Below are positions 45,937-54,637 of a stretch of DNA of 64,000 bases, in pieces (positions within the stretch are counted from its first letter, which is position 1; each line of letters begins with the position of its first letter). The stretch comes from Pseudoxanthomonas sp. (GTDB lineage: Bacteria > Pseudomonadota > Gammaproteobacteria > Xanthomonadales > Xanthomonadaceae), in the NCBI RefSeq assembly GCF_027498035.1, contig NZ_CP114978.1:3534001-3598000 (forward strand), in the 5' to 3' direction. The position numbers and the translations under genes were made by a program. The notes beneath the pieces were generated by a model. The model ran no database searches. It was not told the DNA's origin and saw nothing but the letters and a program-made list of their open reading frames with translations.

Positions 45937-46983
45937 ATGTTCAAGAAGCTGCGTGGCATGTTCTCCAACGACCTGTCCATCGACCTGGGCACGGCCAACA
46001 CCCTGATCTACGTGCGCGGACAGGGCATCGTGTTGAACGAGCCCTCGGTGGTGGCCGTGCGCCAGGATCGCGCCATCGGTGGCACCCGCTCGGTCGCGGC
46101 CGTAGGCGCGGAGGCCAAGCAGATGCTGGGCCGCACGCCGGGCCACATCACCACCATCCGCCCGATGAAAGATGGCGTCATCGCCGACTTCACCTACACC
46201 GAGGCGATGCTCAAGCACTTCATCAAGAAGGTGCACAAGTCGCGCTTTTTGCGTCCGAGCCCACGCGTGCTGGTCTGCGTGCCGGCCGGCTCGACCCAGG
46301 TCGAGCGCCGCGCGATCAAGGAATCGGCCGAAGAAGCCGGTGCGCGCGACGTCTACCTGATCGAAGAGCCGATGGCTGCGGCGATCGGCGCCGGCCTGCC
46401 GGTGACCGAGGCGCGCGGCTCGATGGTCATCGACATCGGCGGCGGCACCACCGAGGTGGCGGTGATCTCGCTCAACGGCATCGTGTACTCGCAGTCGGTG
46501 CGCGTGGGCGGCGACCGTTTCGACGAATTCATCACCAATTACGTGCGCCGCAACCACGGCATGCTGATCGGCGAAGCCACCGCCGAGCGCATCAAGCTGG
46601 AAATCGGCTGCGCCTATGCCCAGCCGGAAGTGGAGGAGATGGAGATCTCCGGCCGCAACCTGGCCGAAGGCGTGCCGAAGATGATCAAGATCAACTCCAA
46701 CGAGGTGCTCGAAGCGCTGCACGAGCCGCTGGCGGGCATCGTCTCGGCGGTCAAGCTGGCACTGGAGCAGACCCCGCCGGAGCTGTGCGCCGACGTGGCC
46801 GAGCGCGGCATCGTGCTGACCGGCGGTGGCGCGCTGCTGCGCGACCTGGACAAGCTGATCTCCGAGGAAACCGGCCTGCACGTGCAGGTCGCCGATGATC
46901 CACTGACCTGCGTGGCCCGCGGTGGCGGCCGTGCGCTGGAGCTGGTGGACATGCACGGCAACGAGTTCTTCGCCGCCGAGTAA
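45937..46983 (+). CDS. mreB: Rod-shape actin homologue MreB
   Basis: MreB is the bacterial actin that moves with the elongasome and orients side-wall synthesis. From the ATG at 45937 the protein is 348 residues (E. coli 347). Seen: MFSNDLSIDLGTANTLIYV (phosphate 1 and membrane-contact N-terminus), VPAGSTQVERRAIKESAEEAG, VIDIGGGTTEVAVISLNGIV (phosphate 2), and VLTGGGALLRDLD (adenosine motif). A longer frame starts 63 bases earlier but lacks support. It heads the mreBCD-mrdA-rodA cluster; a hairpin separates it from mreC. Confidence 0.97.
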   Translation: MFKKLRGMFSNDLSIDLGTANTLIYVRGQGIVLNEPSVVAVRQDRAIGGTRSVAAVGAEAKQMLGRTPGHITTIRPMKDGVIADFTYTEAMLKHFIKKVHKSRFLRPSPRVLVCVPAGSTQVERRAIKESAEEAGARDVYLIEEPMAAAIGAGLPVTEARGSMVIDIGGGTTEVAVISLNGIVYSQSVRVGGDRFDEFITNYVRRNHGMLIGEATAERIKLEIGCAYAQPEVEEMEISGRNLAEGVPKMIKINSNEVLEALHEPLAGIVSAVKLALEQTPPELCADVAERGIVLTGGGALLRDLDKLISEETGLHVQVADDPLTCVARGGGRALELVDMHGNEFFAAE

Positions 46984-46999
46984 GCGCGCAGGACGTTAC

Positions 47000-47030
47000 G
47001 GAAAGGGACGAGGAACGAGGGTCCCTTTCC
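47000..47030 (+). other. Strong hairpin between mreB and mreC
   Basis: GGAAAGGGAC (47000-47009) pairs perfectly with GTCCCTTTCC (47021-47030) across an 11-base purine loop, 16 bases after the mreB stop and 68 bases before the mreC start. There is no T run on the + strand after it, so it is not a standard terminator. It could stabilise mreB mRNA or partly separate mreB from mreC expression. Confidence 0.65.
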
Positions 47031-47097
47031 GCCGCTGGCCACGGCGCACCGTGCGCCGACTTCCTCTTCCTCATTCCGGTCATCAGCCCCGTCCAAC

Positions 47098-48225
47098 GTG
47101 CCTTCCTACGCCGGCCCTCCCGTTGCGCCCCGTCCCGGCGAGATCGCCAGCTCCCTGCGGCTGCTGGCGTACCTGGCGCTGGGCATTGCGCTGGTGATCC
47201 TGGATCACCGCGGTGGCTGGCTGAGCCAGGCCAGGCAGCGCGCCGGGCTGGCGGCGCAGCCGTTGTGGTGGGTGGCCGGGCTGCCGGGCCGGCTGGGCAC
47301 GCGGGTCAAGGACGATGCAGCCACGCTGACCCAGCTCACGGCTGAAAACCGCCGGCTGCGCGATGACCTGCTGGTCTCCAACGCCCGCCTGACCCGCCTG
47401 AGTGCGGCCGTGGCCGACAACGCCCAGCTGCGCGCGCTGCTGGGCGCGGCCGGCAATCGCGGCCTGGACGTGCAGCTGGCCGCGGTCCTGAACATCGACC
47501 TGGACCCCACCCGCCAGCGCCTGGTGCTCGATGCCGGTGGTCGCGATGGCGTGTATGTCGGCCAGCCCGTGATCGATGCCGGCGGCCTGCTCGGCCAGAT
47601 CGTGCAGGTGATGCCGACCTATTCCATCGTGCTGCTGCTGACCGACCCGGACCATGCGGTGCCGGTCATGGTCCAGCGCAACGGCGTGCGCCTGCTGGCT
47701 TACGGCAATGGCCGCAGCGACCAGCTGCAGCTGGTCAACGTGCCGCTGAACGCGGACATCAAGGACGGCGATGTGGTGGTGACCTCGGGCCTGGGTGGGC
47801 GTTTCCCGGCCGGGTTCCCGGTCGGGACGGTGACCGATCTCCATGCCGATGACAGCCGCACCTTCCTGATCGGCGAGCTGACCCCGGCTGCGCACCTGGA
47901 CCGTGGCCGCAACGTGCTGCTGCTGCGGGCCTCGGCGGTCGCCCCGTCGCTGCCCGGCACGGCGGGCGCGGCCGCACCGGTAGGCCAATTGCCTGGCGTC
48001 CCGGCTGGCGTGCCGACGACCGAGCCTGTGACGCCGCCGAAACCCACGTTCAATGGCACGCCGGCCACAACGGCGCCTGCTGCTAAGCAGGCCCCGGGCG
48101 CGACCGGCGCCGGGGTGGACAAGGCTGTCGATCCGGCACGCGGCAACGCTGCCGTGGCGCCGCCGGCGAAGCCGGTCACGCCGTCTTCCACGGCCACGCC
48201 GCCCGACGCGGAGCCGGCGCGATGA
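47098..48225 (+). CDS. mreC: Rod-shape protein MreC
   Basis: MreC is the bitopic periplasmic scaffold that binds MreD, RodA and PBP2. The 375-residue product starts at GTG (47098), has a membrane helix at about residues 21-38, a coiled coil at about 72-100 (LTQLTAENRRLRDDLLVSNARL), and two beta domains to about residue 280 (GQPVIDAGGLLGQIVQVMP, VVTSGLGGRFPAGFPVGTV). The last 90 residues are a disordered Pro/Ala/Thr-rich tail, longer than typical. It overlaps mreD by four bases. Confidence 0.95.
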   Translation: MPSYAGPPVAPRPGEIASSLRLLAYLALGIALVILDHRGGWLSQARQRAGLAAQPLWWVAGLPGRLGTRVKDDAATLTQLTAENRRLRDDLLVSNARLTRLSAAVADNAQLRALLGAAGNRGLDVQLAAVLNIDLDPTRQRLVLDAGGRDGVYVGQPVIDAGGLLGQIVQVMPTYSIVLLLTDPDHAVPVMVQRNGVRLLAYGNGRSDQLQLVNVPLNADIKDGDVVVTSGLGGRFPAGFPVGTVTDLHADDSRTFLIGELTPAAHLDRGRNVLLLRASAVAPSLPGTAGAAAPVGQLPGVPAGVPTTEPVTPPKPTFNGTPATTAPAAKQAPGATGAGVDKAVDPARGNAAVAPPAKPVTPSSTATPPDAEPAR

Positions 48226-48701
48226 GCCGGACCCGTAACGGCTGGGTGCTGCCGGCCAGTGTGCTGCTGGCGCTGCTGCTGGCGCTGCTGCCGCTGCCAT
48301 TGATGCTGCAGCCACTGCGCCCTTACTGGCTGGCGCTGGTGCTGGCGTACTGGGTGATCGAAGAACCCGAGCGCGTCGGCCTGGGGTTCGTCTTCATCAT
48401 CGGGCTGGTCGCCGACATCAGCTTTGGTGGGCTGCTGGGTGAACAGGCGCTGCGGCTGGTGGTGATGGCCTTCATCCTGCAGCGCTTCCGCGCGCGGATG
48501 CGGTTTTTCCCGGTGTCCCAGCAGGCATTGGCCATCGGCGGCCTGCTGTTGAACGACCGCATCGTCGCCAGCGCGATCCATTTCGCCATCGGCGAGCCGG
48601 TGCTGCCGTGGGCCTACTGGTGGGCGCCGCTGCTGGGCATGCTGTTGTGGCCGCCGTTGTTCGTGCTGCTGGACGCGCTGCGTCTGGGCCGGCGCAACTG
48701 A
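48222..48701 (+). CDS. mreD: Rod-shape protein MreD
   Basis: The 159-residue product has five hydrophobic segments and fits MreD, the inner-membrane partner of MreC: LRPYWLALVLAYWVIEEPERVGLGFVFIIGLVADI is the characteristic region (split here at about residues 27-60). It starts at the ATG overlapping the mreC stop. MreD sequence is poorly conserved, so position between mreC and mrdA carries much of the call. Confidence 0.93.
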   Translation: MSRTRNGWVLPASVLLALLLALLPLPLMLQPLRPYWLALVLAYWVIEEPERVGLGFVFIIGLVADISFGGLLGEQALRLVVMAFILQRFRARMRFFPVSQQALAIGGLLLNDRIVASAIHFAIGEPVLPWAYWWAPLLGMLLWPPLFVLLDALRLGRRN

Positions 48702-48709
48702 GGCCTGGC

Positions 48710-50776
48710 ATGTCACGCCGCCGCCCGGTCAGGAACGCCCACGCCGAAGCCGATCAGTTCCGTCGTCGCGCGGTGCTTGGTTTCATCGGCGTGTTCCTGT
48801 GCCTGGCAGGGTTGGGCGCGTGGTATTTCAAGCTGCAGGTGGTCGACCACGCCGAGTACGCCACGCGTTCGGATGCCAACCGCATCAAGCTGCGCCCGGT
48901 GGTGCCGGCGCGCGGCAGCATCTACGACCGCAACGGCGTGCTGTTGGCCGAGAACATTCCCGCCTTCCGCCTGGACGTGGTGCCCGACCAGGCCGGCGAC
49001 CCGGCCAACTGGCTGGACGCACTGGGCAAGGTGATCGCCCTGGACCCGGAGGAAGTGCAGCACTTCCTGGCCACGCGCAAGGTCAGTCGCGGCTTCCGTG
49101 GCATCACCATCAAGCCCAAGTTGAGCGAGGAAGAAATTGCAGCGCTGGCGGTGAATCGCTGGCGCTTTCCCGGCGTGGAAGTGGTGCCGTATCTCACGCG
49201 CCACTACCCGTACGGGGCGCTGACCGCGCACATCATCGGCTATGTCGGGCGGGTGGACGAGGCGGACCTGCAGCAGCTGGGCGAGGTCAATTCCGCCCTG
49301 ACCCACACGGGCAAGACCGGGCTGGAGCGCTATTACGAAACCCAGCTGCGCGGCAAGGTGGGTTACGAAAAAGTCGAGACCAACGTCGAAGGCCGCGCGC
49401 TGGGCGTGATCGGCCGGGTGCCGGCGCAGGCGGGTACCGACCTGAAGTTGTCCATCGACATCCGCCTGCAGCAGGCCATGACCGAGGCCTTCGGCCAATA
49501 CGAAGGCGCGGCCGTGGCGATGGATCCACGCACCGGCGAGATCCTGGCGATGGTCAGCCTGCCCAGCTTCGACACCAATCTGTTCGTCAACGGCATCTCA
49601 TCCAGGGACTTCAAGGCACTCAACGACAATCCCTCGCGCCCGCAGTTCAACCGGCTGGTGCTGGGCGGCGTGGCGCCGGGCTCGACGATCAAGCCGATGA
49701 TGGGCCTGGCCGGCCTGGACAGCGGCACGCGCAAGCCGCAGGACAGGATCCTGTCCACCGGCATGTTCTACCTGCCGGGCGTGAGCCGCGGCTGGGGCGA
49801 TTCGCACCGCGGCGGCCATGGCTGGACCGACCTGCGCAAGTCCATCGCCCAGTCGGTCAATACCTACTACTACAAGCTCGCCATCGACATGGGCATCACC
49901 AAGGTCGACGAGTACATGACCAAGTACGGCTTCGGCAGTCCGACCGGGATCGACCTGACCGGCGAGATCGGTGGCATCGTGCCGTCGCCGGCATACAAGA
50001 TGAAGAGCCGGAAAGAGGGCTGGTTTCCTGGCGATACGGTCAACATCGCCATCGGCCAGGGCGACTGGAAAGTCACGCCGCTGCAGCTGGTGCGTGCGGT
50101 GTCGGGGATTGCCGATGGCCAGCTGCGTACACCGCACCTGGTGATGGACCAGCGCACCGGTTTCGATCAGTCCTGGCAGCCGACCACGCGTGGGCCGATC
50201 AAGCCGATCAGCGACAACCCCGGCAACGTGCAGTGGGTGCGCGAAGGCATGATGGACACCATGCGTCCGGGCGGTACCGGTTATGCCATCACCGGTGGCG
50301 CGCCCTATCAGATGGCTGGCAAGACCGGCACCGCGCAGGTCGCCAGCCGCAAGGGCACCGCGGCAGTGGATCCGCGCAGCCTGCCGATGCACCTGCGTCA
50401 CCGCGGCCTGTTTGAAGGTTATGCGCCGGCCGAAGCGCCGACCATCGCCGTGGCCGTGGCGGTAGAGGCGGGCGGCTTCGGCACCAGTTCGGCCGCGCCG
50501 ATCGCGCGCAAGATCTTCGATGCGTGGCTGCTGGGCAAGATGCCGGGCACCGATGAGAATGCCAGCGAAGTCATCGCCACCGAGGCCGAGGGCGAGCAGG
50601 CAGACGCGAATGCCGAGCAGGGCGTGGACGATGTCGATCCGGCGCTGGTCCAGCCGCAGGCCAAGGCCGCGCCTGTCGCGCCCACGCCAGCGCCGGGCGC
50701 GTCGCCACCGGCCACGGACGAGAGCGTGGAAACCGCCGAACCGACGCCACCGGCCGACGAGCCCACTTCGCCATGA
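48710..50776 (+). CDS. mrdA: Penicillin-binding protein 2 (elongation transpeptidase)
   Basis: PBP2 crosslinks new peptidoglycan during elongation with RodA. From the ATG at 48710 the protein is 688 residues: an N-terminal membrane helix (about residues 20-38), the pedestal region with ARGSIYDRNGVLLAEN, and the transpeptidase domain with Ser325 in the active-site GSTIKP (SxxK), SxN as SVN in SIAQSVNTYYY, and KTGTAQVA (KTG). The C-terminal 65 residues are a disordered acidic Ala/Pro tail, unusual in length. It follows mreD after eight bases and overlaps rodA by four. Confidence 0.96.
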   Translation: MSRRRPVRNAHAEADQFRRRAVLGFIGVFLCLAGLGAWYFKLQVVDHAEYATRSDANRIKLRPVVPARGSIYDRNGVLLAENIPAFRLDVVPDQAGDPANWLDALGKVIALDPEEVQHFLATRKVSRGFRGITIKPKLSEEEIAALAVNRWRFPGVEVVPYLTRHYPYGALTAHIIGYVGRVDEADLQQLGEVNSALTHTGKTGLERYYETQLRGKVGYEKVETNVEGRALGVIGRVPAQAGTDLKLSIDIRLQQAMTEAFGQYEGAAVAMDPRTGEILAMVSLPSFDTNLFVNGISSRDFKALNDNPSRPQFNRLVLGGVAPGSTIKPMMGLAGLDSGTRKPQDRILSTGMFYLPGVSRGWGDSHRGGHGWTDLRKSIAQSVNTYYYKLAIDMGITKVDEYMTKYGFGSPTGIDLTGEIGGIVPSPAYKMKSRKEGWFPGDTVNIAIGQGDWKVTPLQLVRAVSGIADGQLRTPHLVMDQRTGFDQSWQPTTRGPIKPISDNPGNVQWVREGMMDTMRPGGTGYAITGGAPYQMAGKTGTAQVASRKGTAAVDPRSLPMHLRHRGLFEGYAPAEAPTIAVAVAVEAGGFGTSSAAPIARKIFDAWLLGKMPGTDENASEVIATEAEGEQADANAEQGVDDVDPALVQPQAKAAPVAPTPAPGASPPATDESVETAEPTPPADEPTSP

Positions 50777-51888
50777 CCGAGTTGATCCGCTATCTGGGCG
50801 ACCTGGCCTGGCGCTTCCTGCGCAGCCTGGACTGGGTGCTGTGCCTGGCCTTGCTGGGCGTGATGTGTTTCGGCCTGGCGGTGATGAAGAGCGCGGGCGG
50901 TGCCACCGGCGGTACCCATCTGGTGATCGCCCAGGGCCTGCGTTTCGTCATCGGCCTGGGTGCGATGTGGGCGTTGTCGCGGGTGTCGCTGCCGCGCCTG
51001 CGCGCCTGGACCCCGCTGACCTATGCCTTGTCGATGCTGCCGCTACTGGCGGTGTTCGTGCTGGGTACCGGCAAGTACGGTCGCCAGTGGCTGGACCTGA
51101 AAATCTTCTACCTGCAGCCGGCCGAGTTGCTGAAGATCAGCATGCCGATGATGGTGGCCTGGTATCTGTACCGCGTACCGCTGCCGCCCCGGATTTCATC
51201 GGTGCTGGTAGCGGCGGTGATCATCGGCATTCCGACCGGGCTGATCATGCTGCAGCCGGACTTCGGCACCGGCGTGCTGATCGCGGCGTCTGGTGCATTC
51301 GCATTGCTGCTGGCCGGCCTGCCGTGGTGGTGGGTGGGCATCGGCGTGGCCGGCGTGGCCAGCGCGGCGCCGGTGGCGTGGTTCTTCCTGCTGCGGCCCT
51401 ACCAGAAGGACCGCATCATGATGTTCCTCAACCCCGAGAACGACGCACTGGGCGCGGGCTGGAACATCATCCAGTCCAAGATCGCGATCGGCTCCGGCGG
51501 CCTGACCGGCAAGGGCTGGGGGTTGGGCAGCCAGTCGCACCTGAACTTCATTCCCGAGCAGACCACCGACTTCGCGTTCTCGGTGCTGAGCGAGGAGTTC
51601 GGCTGGATTGGCGTGGCCACGGTGCTGACGCTGTACCTGGTGATCGTCGGGCGCTGCCTGTGGATCGCGATGGAGGCGCGCGACACCTATTCGCGCGTGC
51701 TGGCGGGTTCGCTGGGACTGGCGTTCTTCGTCTACGTGCTGGTCAACGGCGGCATGATTTCCGGGCTGCTGCCGGTGGTGGGCGTGCCGATGCCGCTGAT
51801 GAGTTACGGTGGCACCTCGGCGGTGTCACTGCTGGCCGGGCTGGGGCTGGTGATGGCGGTGCGTTCGCACCGGCCGGTGAACCGCTGA
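50773..51888 (+). CDS. rodA: Elongation SEDS glycosyltransferase RodA
   Basis: RodA polymerises lipid II in the side wall with PBP2. The 371-residue product has about ten hydrophobic segments. Motifs seen are LQPDFGTGVLIA, GKGWGLGSQSHLNFIPEQTTDFAFSVLSEEFGW with the catalytic aspartate, and LPLMSYGGTSAVSLLAGLGL. Its place right after mrdA (ATGA overlap) marks it as RodA rather than a second FtsW. It is followed by mltB after a 110-base gap. Confidence 0.97.
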   Translation: MTELIRYLGDLAWRFLRSLDWVLCLALLGVMCFGLAVMKSAGGATGGTHLVIAQGLRFVIGLGAMWALSRVSLPRLRAWTPLTYALSMLPLLAVFVLGTGKYGRQWLDLKIFYLQPAELLKISMPMMVAWYLYRVPLPPRISSVLVAAVIIGIPTGLIMLQPDFGTGVLIAASGAFALLLAGLPWWWVGIGVAGVASAAPVAWFFLLRPYQKDRIMMFLNPENDALGAGWNIIQSKIAIGSGGLTGKGWGLGSQSHLNFIPEQTTDFAFSVLSEEFGWIGVATVLTLYLVIVGRCLWIAMEARDTYSRVLAGSLGLAFFVYVLVNGGMISGLLPVVGVPMPLMSYGGTSAVSLLAGLGLVMAVRSHRPVNR

Positions 51889-51948
51889 CCCTGCGGCTGT
51901 GACCGGCCGTGAAATCGCGGTTGCACATGAACAAACGCGGGCAAGTGA

Positions 51949-51990
51949 CTGACAAGTCAGGGTTCATTTCCCGTTTGTGCGTGCTAACCT
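51949..51990 (+). promoter_or_regulatory. Palindrome and -10-like box upstream of mltB
   Basis: CTGAC-AA-GTCAG (51949-51960) is a perfect inverted repeat lying just upstream of TAACCT (51985-51990), which ends eight bases before the mltB ATG at 51999. The arrangement suggests an internal promoter with an operator. No ribosome binding site precedes the ATG. Confidence 0.4.
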
Positions 51991-51998
51991 CGCGCCCG

Positions 51999-53162
51999 AT
52001 GATCCGACGTGCTCTTGCCTGCTTGCTCACGCTTGGCCTGGTCGCCTGTGCGACCCAGCCCAAGCCCTCGACTCCTCTGGAACAGACCGCCCAGCAGCCC
52101 GCGTCCACGCGGCCGCCGCTGCCGGTGCCTGGTTCGAAACCGGCCGAGACTGCGGTCGAGCAGCGTGCCGATGCCAGGCTGCTGGACCTGACGCCGGTGC
52201 CGTTCGAGGTGTCGCGCGCCAACTTCATCCGCGACACGGCCACGCGCTTCAACCTGGATCCGGCCTGGATCGAAGCCACCCTGGCCCGCGCCAACTGGCG
52301 CGAGGACACCCTCAAGCTGATGTCCAAGCCGGCCGAGCGCACCATTGGCTGGAACGAATACCGCCCGCGCTTCATCACCGATGCGCGCATCGGTGCCGGC
52401 CAGAAATTCCTGGCCACGCACCGCGCCGAGCTGACCCGCGTGCAGGAGCGCACCGGCGTGCCGGCCGAGATCATCGTCGCGATCCTGGGCGTGGAAACCA
52501 GCTACGGCGGCTATACCGGCAAGACCCCGGTCATCGATGCGCTGTACACACTGGCGTTCCGCTATCCGCGCACCGGCGATCCGGCACGCGCGCAGTACGA
52601 GGCGCGGCGCGAGCTGTTCTTCCGCGATGAGCTTGCCCAGCTGTTCGCCTTGTCGAAGGAACAGAACCTGGACCTGACCACGCTGACCGGCAGCTATGCC
52701 GGCGCGATGGGCCTGGGCCAGTTCATGCCGTCCAGCTACCGCGATTTCGGCGTGGATGGCGATGGCGACGGGCGGATCAACCTGCTCACCGATTTCGACG
52801 ACATCTTCTCCTCGGTCGCCAACTACTTCGTCAAGAAGGGCGGCGCCTACGGTTGGGAGCGCGGCGGTCCGGTCGCGGTGCAGGCCACGCTGGCGCCGGG
52901 CAGGGAGGCGTTCGATCCGCTGGACTGGACGCCCACCTGGACCCAGGCCGATCTGGCCGCGCGCGGCTACACGCCGCTGGGCCCCGTGCCGGCCGGTGAA
53001 ACCGCAACGCCGGTGACGCTGGCGGCGGCCAACGGCCCGCAGTACTGGCTGGGTTTCCGCAACTACTACGCGATCACCCGCTACAACAACTCCAAGATGT
53101 ACGCGATGGCCGTGTGGCAGCTGTCCGAAGCCATCGCCGGCCGGGCGTTGCCGCCGGCATGA
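51999..53162 (+). CDS. mltB: Membrane-bound lytic transglycosylase MltB
   Basis: From the ATG at 51999 the 387-residue protein has a lipoprotein signal with lipobox LVAC (residues 1-17) and a family 103 lytic transglycosylase domain. The catalytic Glu166 is in GVETSYGGYTG, and GSYAGAMGLGQFMPSSYRDFGVDGDGDGRINL is the conserved substrate cleft. It cleaves glycan strands with 1,6-anhydro formation in the periplasm. A longer frame starts 90 bases earlier, but the lipoprotein signal fixes this start. It overlaps rlpA by four bases, as in many gammaproteobacteria. Confidence 0.94.
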   Translation: MIRRALACLLTLGLVACATQPKPSTPLEQTAQQPASTRPPLPVPGSKPAETAVEQRADARLLDLTPVPFEVSRANFIRDTATRFNLDPAWIEATLARANWREDTLKLMSKPAERTIGWNEYRPRFITDARIGAGQKFLATHRAELTRVQERTGVPAEIIVAILGVETSYGGYTGKTPVIDALYTLAFRYPRTGDPARAQYEARRELFFRDELAQLFALSKEQNLDLTTLTGSYAGAMGLGQFMPSSYRDFGVDGDGDGRINLLTDFDDIFSSVANYFVKKGGAYGWERGGPVAVQATLAPGREAFDPLDWTPTWTQADLAARGYTPLGPVPAGETATPVTLAAANGPQYWLGFRNYYAITRYNNSKMYAMAVWQLSEAIAGRALPPA

Positions 53163-54559
53163 AGACCTGGCTGCTCCTGCTGGTCGTGATCACCCTGGCT
53201 GCGTGCAGCAGCACGCCGCGCAAAGCCGCCAGGCCCGGTGATGCCATCGTGTCCGTGCCCAAGGGTGCGCAGGCACCGGGCGCGGTCGCTGCTGGCTGCC
53301 ATGGCCGTTACGCCCCGGCGCAGGAAGACCTTTCCACGCGCGGCAACTACACCGCCGGAGGGCTGTACAAGCCGGGTGTGTCCGACAGCACGCCCACCGA
53401 TGTACCGGACGTGGACTGCATTGCCGAACCGCGGATTGCGTCCGAGCCGCTGTCCGACTATGGCAACAAGTCGCCGTATACCGTGCTGGGCAAAAACTAC
53501 AAGGTGCTGGATACCGCCGCCGATTACGACGAGAAAGGCCTGGCTTCGTACTACGGGCAGAAATTCCATGGCCGCAAGACCTCCAACCACGAGGTCTACG
53601 ACATGTACCAGTTCACCGCCGCGCACAAGACGCTGCCGCTGCCCAGCTTCGCGCTGGTCACCAACCTGGACAACGGCAAGGACGTGATCGTGCGGATCAA
53701 CGACCGTGGCCCGTTCCACGACGGCCGCGTCATCGACCTGAGCTACGCCGCCGCGGTCAAGCTGGGCATCACCGCGCGCGGTACCGGCCGGGTCGAAGTG
53801 AAGGCGCTGCACCCGGACGATCCCAAGCTGTCCAAGCTGCTGGCGGGCCGCAACACCGGTGCCAGCCGGGTGGCCACCACGGTCGCCACCGGCGTGCCGA
53901 CCACGATTGCGACCGGCAAGCCGGCGGCGGTCAAGCCGTCGGGCATGGACCAGCTGGTGGGTGGATTGCCGGCCAAGGCCGCAACGCCGACCGCCGCTGT
54001 GCCTGCGACCGCCACGCCGACTGCGCCCACCATCGCGGCAGCCGGCGCCAAGGCTGGTCCCGGCGATCCTTCGCTGCGCTATCACGTGAATCCCAATAGC
54101 AGGGAGCCGGCCAGCGCTGATCGCTTCGAGGCCTGGATGCAGACTCAGGGCGTGCACGTGGCGACCGGCAAACCGGCGACCCTGGTGGCCAGGACTGCCC
54201 CGGCGGGCGCCGCTGCCGGCACTGCATCGGCCACCGTTCCGGCGATCGCGACAGCACCGGCCGCCAAGCCTGCCGTCGCGCCCGCGCGCACGCCAGAGGT
54301 CACCAGCGGTGGTTACGGTGAAGCGGCCATGGCCGTGCTGCTGCAGGTGGCCAGCTTCGCCAGCCGTGACAATGCCGAAAAGGCCGTGGCCAGGCTGGTC
54401 GCGGCCGGGATTTCCACCGCTTCGCTGAGCGATGTGCTCGCCGGTGGTCGCACCCTGTGGCGCGTGCGGGTCGGTGCAGCGGACAATGCCGGGGCCGACG
54501 CGCTGGCTTCGCGCATCGCCGGCCTGGGGTTTTCGCGCCCGCAGGTCGTGCGCGAGTGA
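53159..54559 (+). CDS. rlpA: Septal ring lytic transglycosylase RlpA (SPOR-domain lipoprotein)
   Basis: The 466-residue product has a lipoprotein signal with lipobox LAAC, a double-psi beta-barrel domain at about residues 130-220 (GLASYYGQKFHGRKTSNHEVYDMYQFTAAH and VRINDRGPFHDGRVIDLSYAAA), a long Ala/Pro/Thr-rich linker at about 225-390, and a C-terminal SPOR domain (LLQVASFASRDNAEKAVARL). RlpA binds denuded glycan at septa and in some species cleaves it. The linker is much longer than in E. coli. The ATGA overlap with mltB suggests one enzyme set for glycan trimming. It lies upstream of dacA. Confidence 0.94.
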   Translation: MKTWLLLLVVITLAACSSTPRKAARPGDAIVSVPKGAQAPGAVAAGCHGRYAPAQEDLSTRGNYTAGGLYKPGVSDSTPTDVPDVDCIAEPRIASEPLSDYGNKSPYTVLGKNYKVLDTAADYDEKGLASYYGQKFHGRKTSNHEVYDMYQFTAAHKTLPLPSFALVTNLDNGKDVIVRINDRGPFHDGRVIDLSYAAAVKLGITARGTGRVEVKALHPDDPKLSKLLAGRNTGASRVATTVATGVPTTIATGKPAAVKPSGMDQLVGGLPAKAATPTAAVPATATPTAPTIAAAGAKAGPGDPSLRYHVNPNSREPASADRFEAWMQTQGVHVATGKPATLVARTAPAGAAAGTASATVPAIATAPAAKPAVAPARTPEVTSGGYGEAAMAVLLQVASFASRDNAEKAVARLVAAGISTASLSDVLAGGRTLWRVRVGAADNAGADALASRIAGLGFSRPQVVRE

Positions 54560-54637
54560 ACCAACGCCGCGGGCCGTGGTCTTTGGCCTGCTGCTGATTT
54601 TCCCAACTCTTCCAAGATGCCTAGGGGTATGTTTTCC

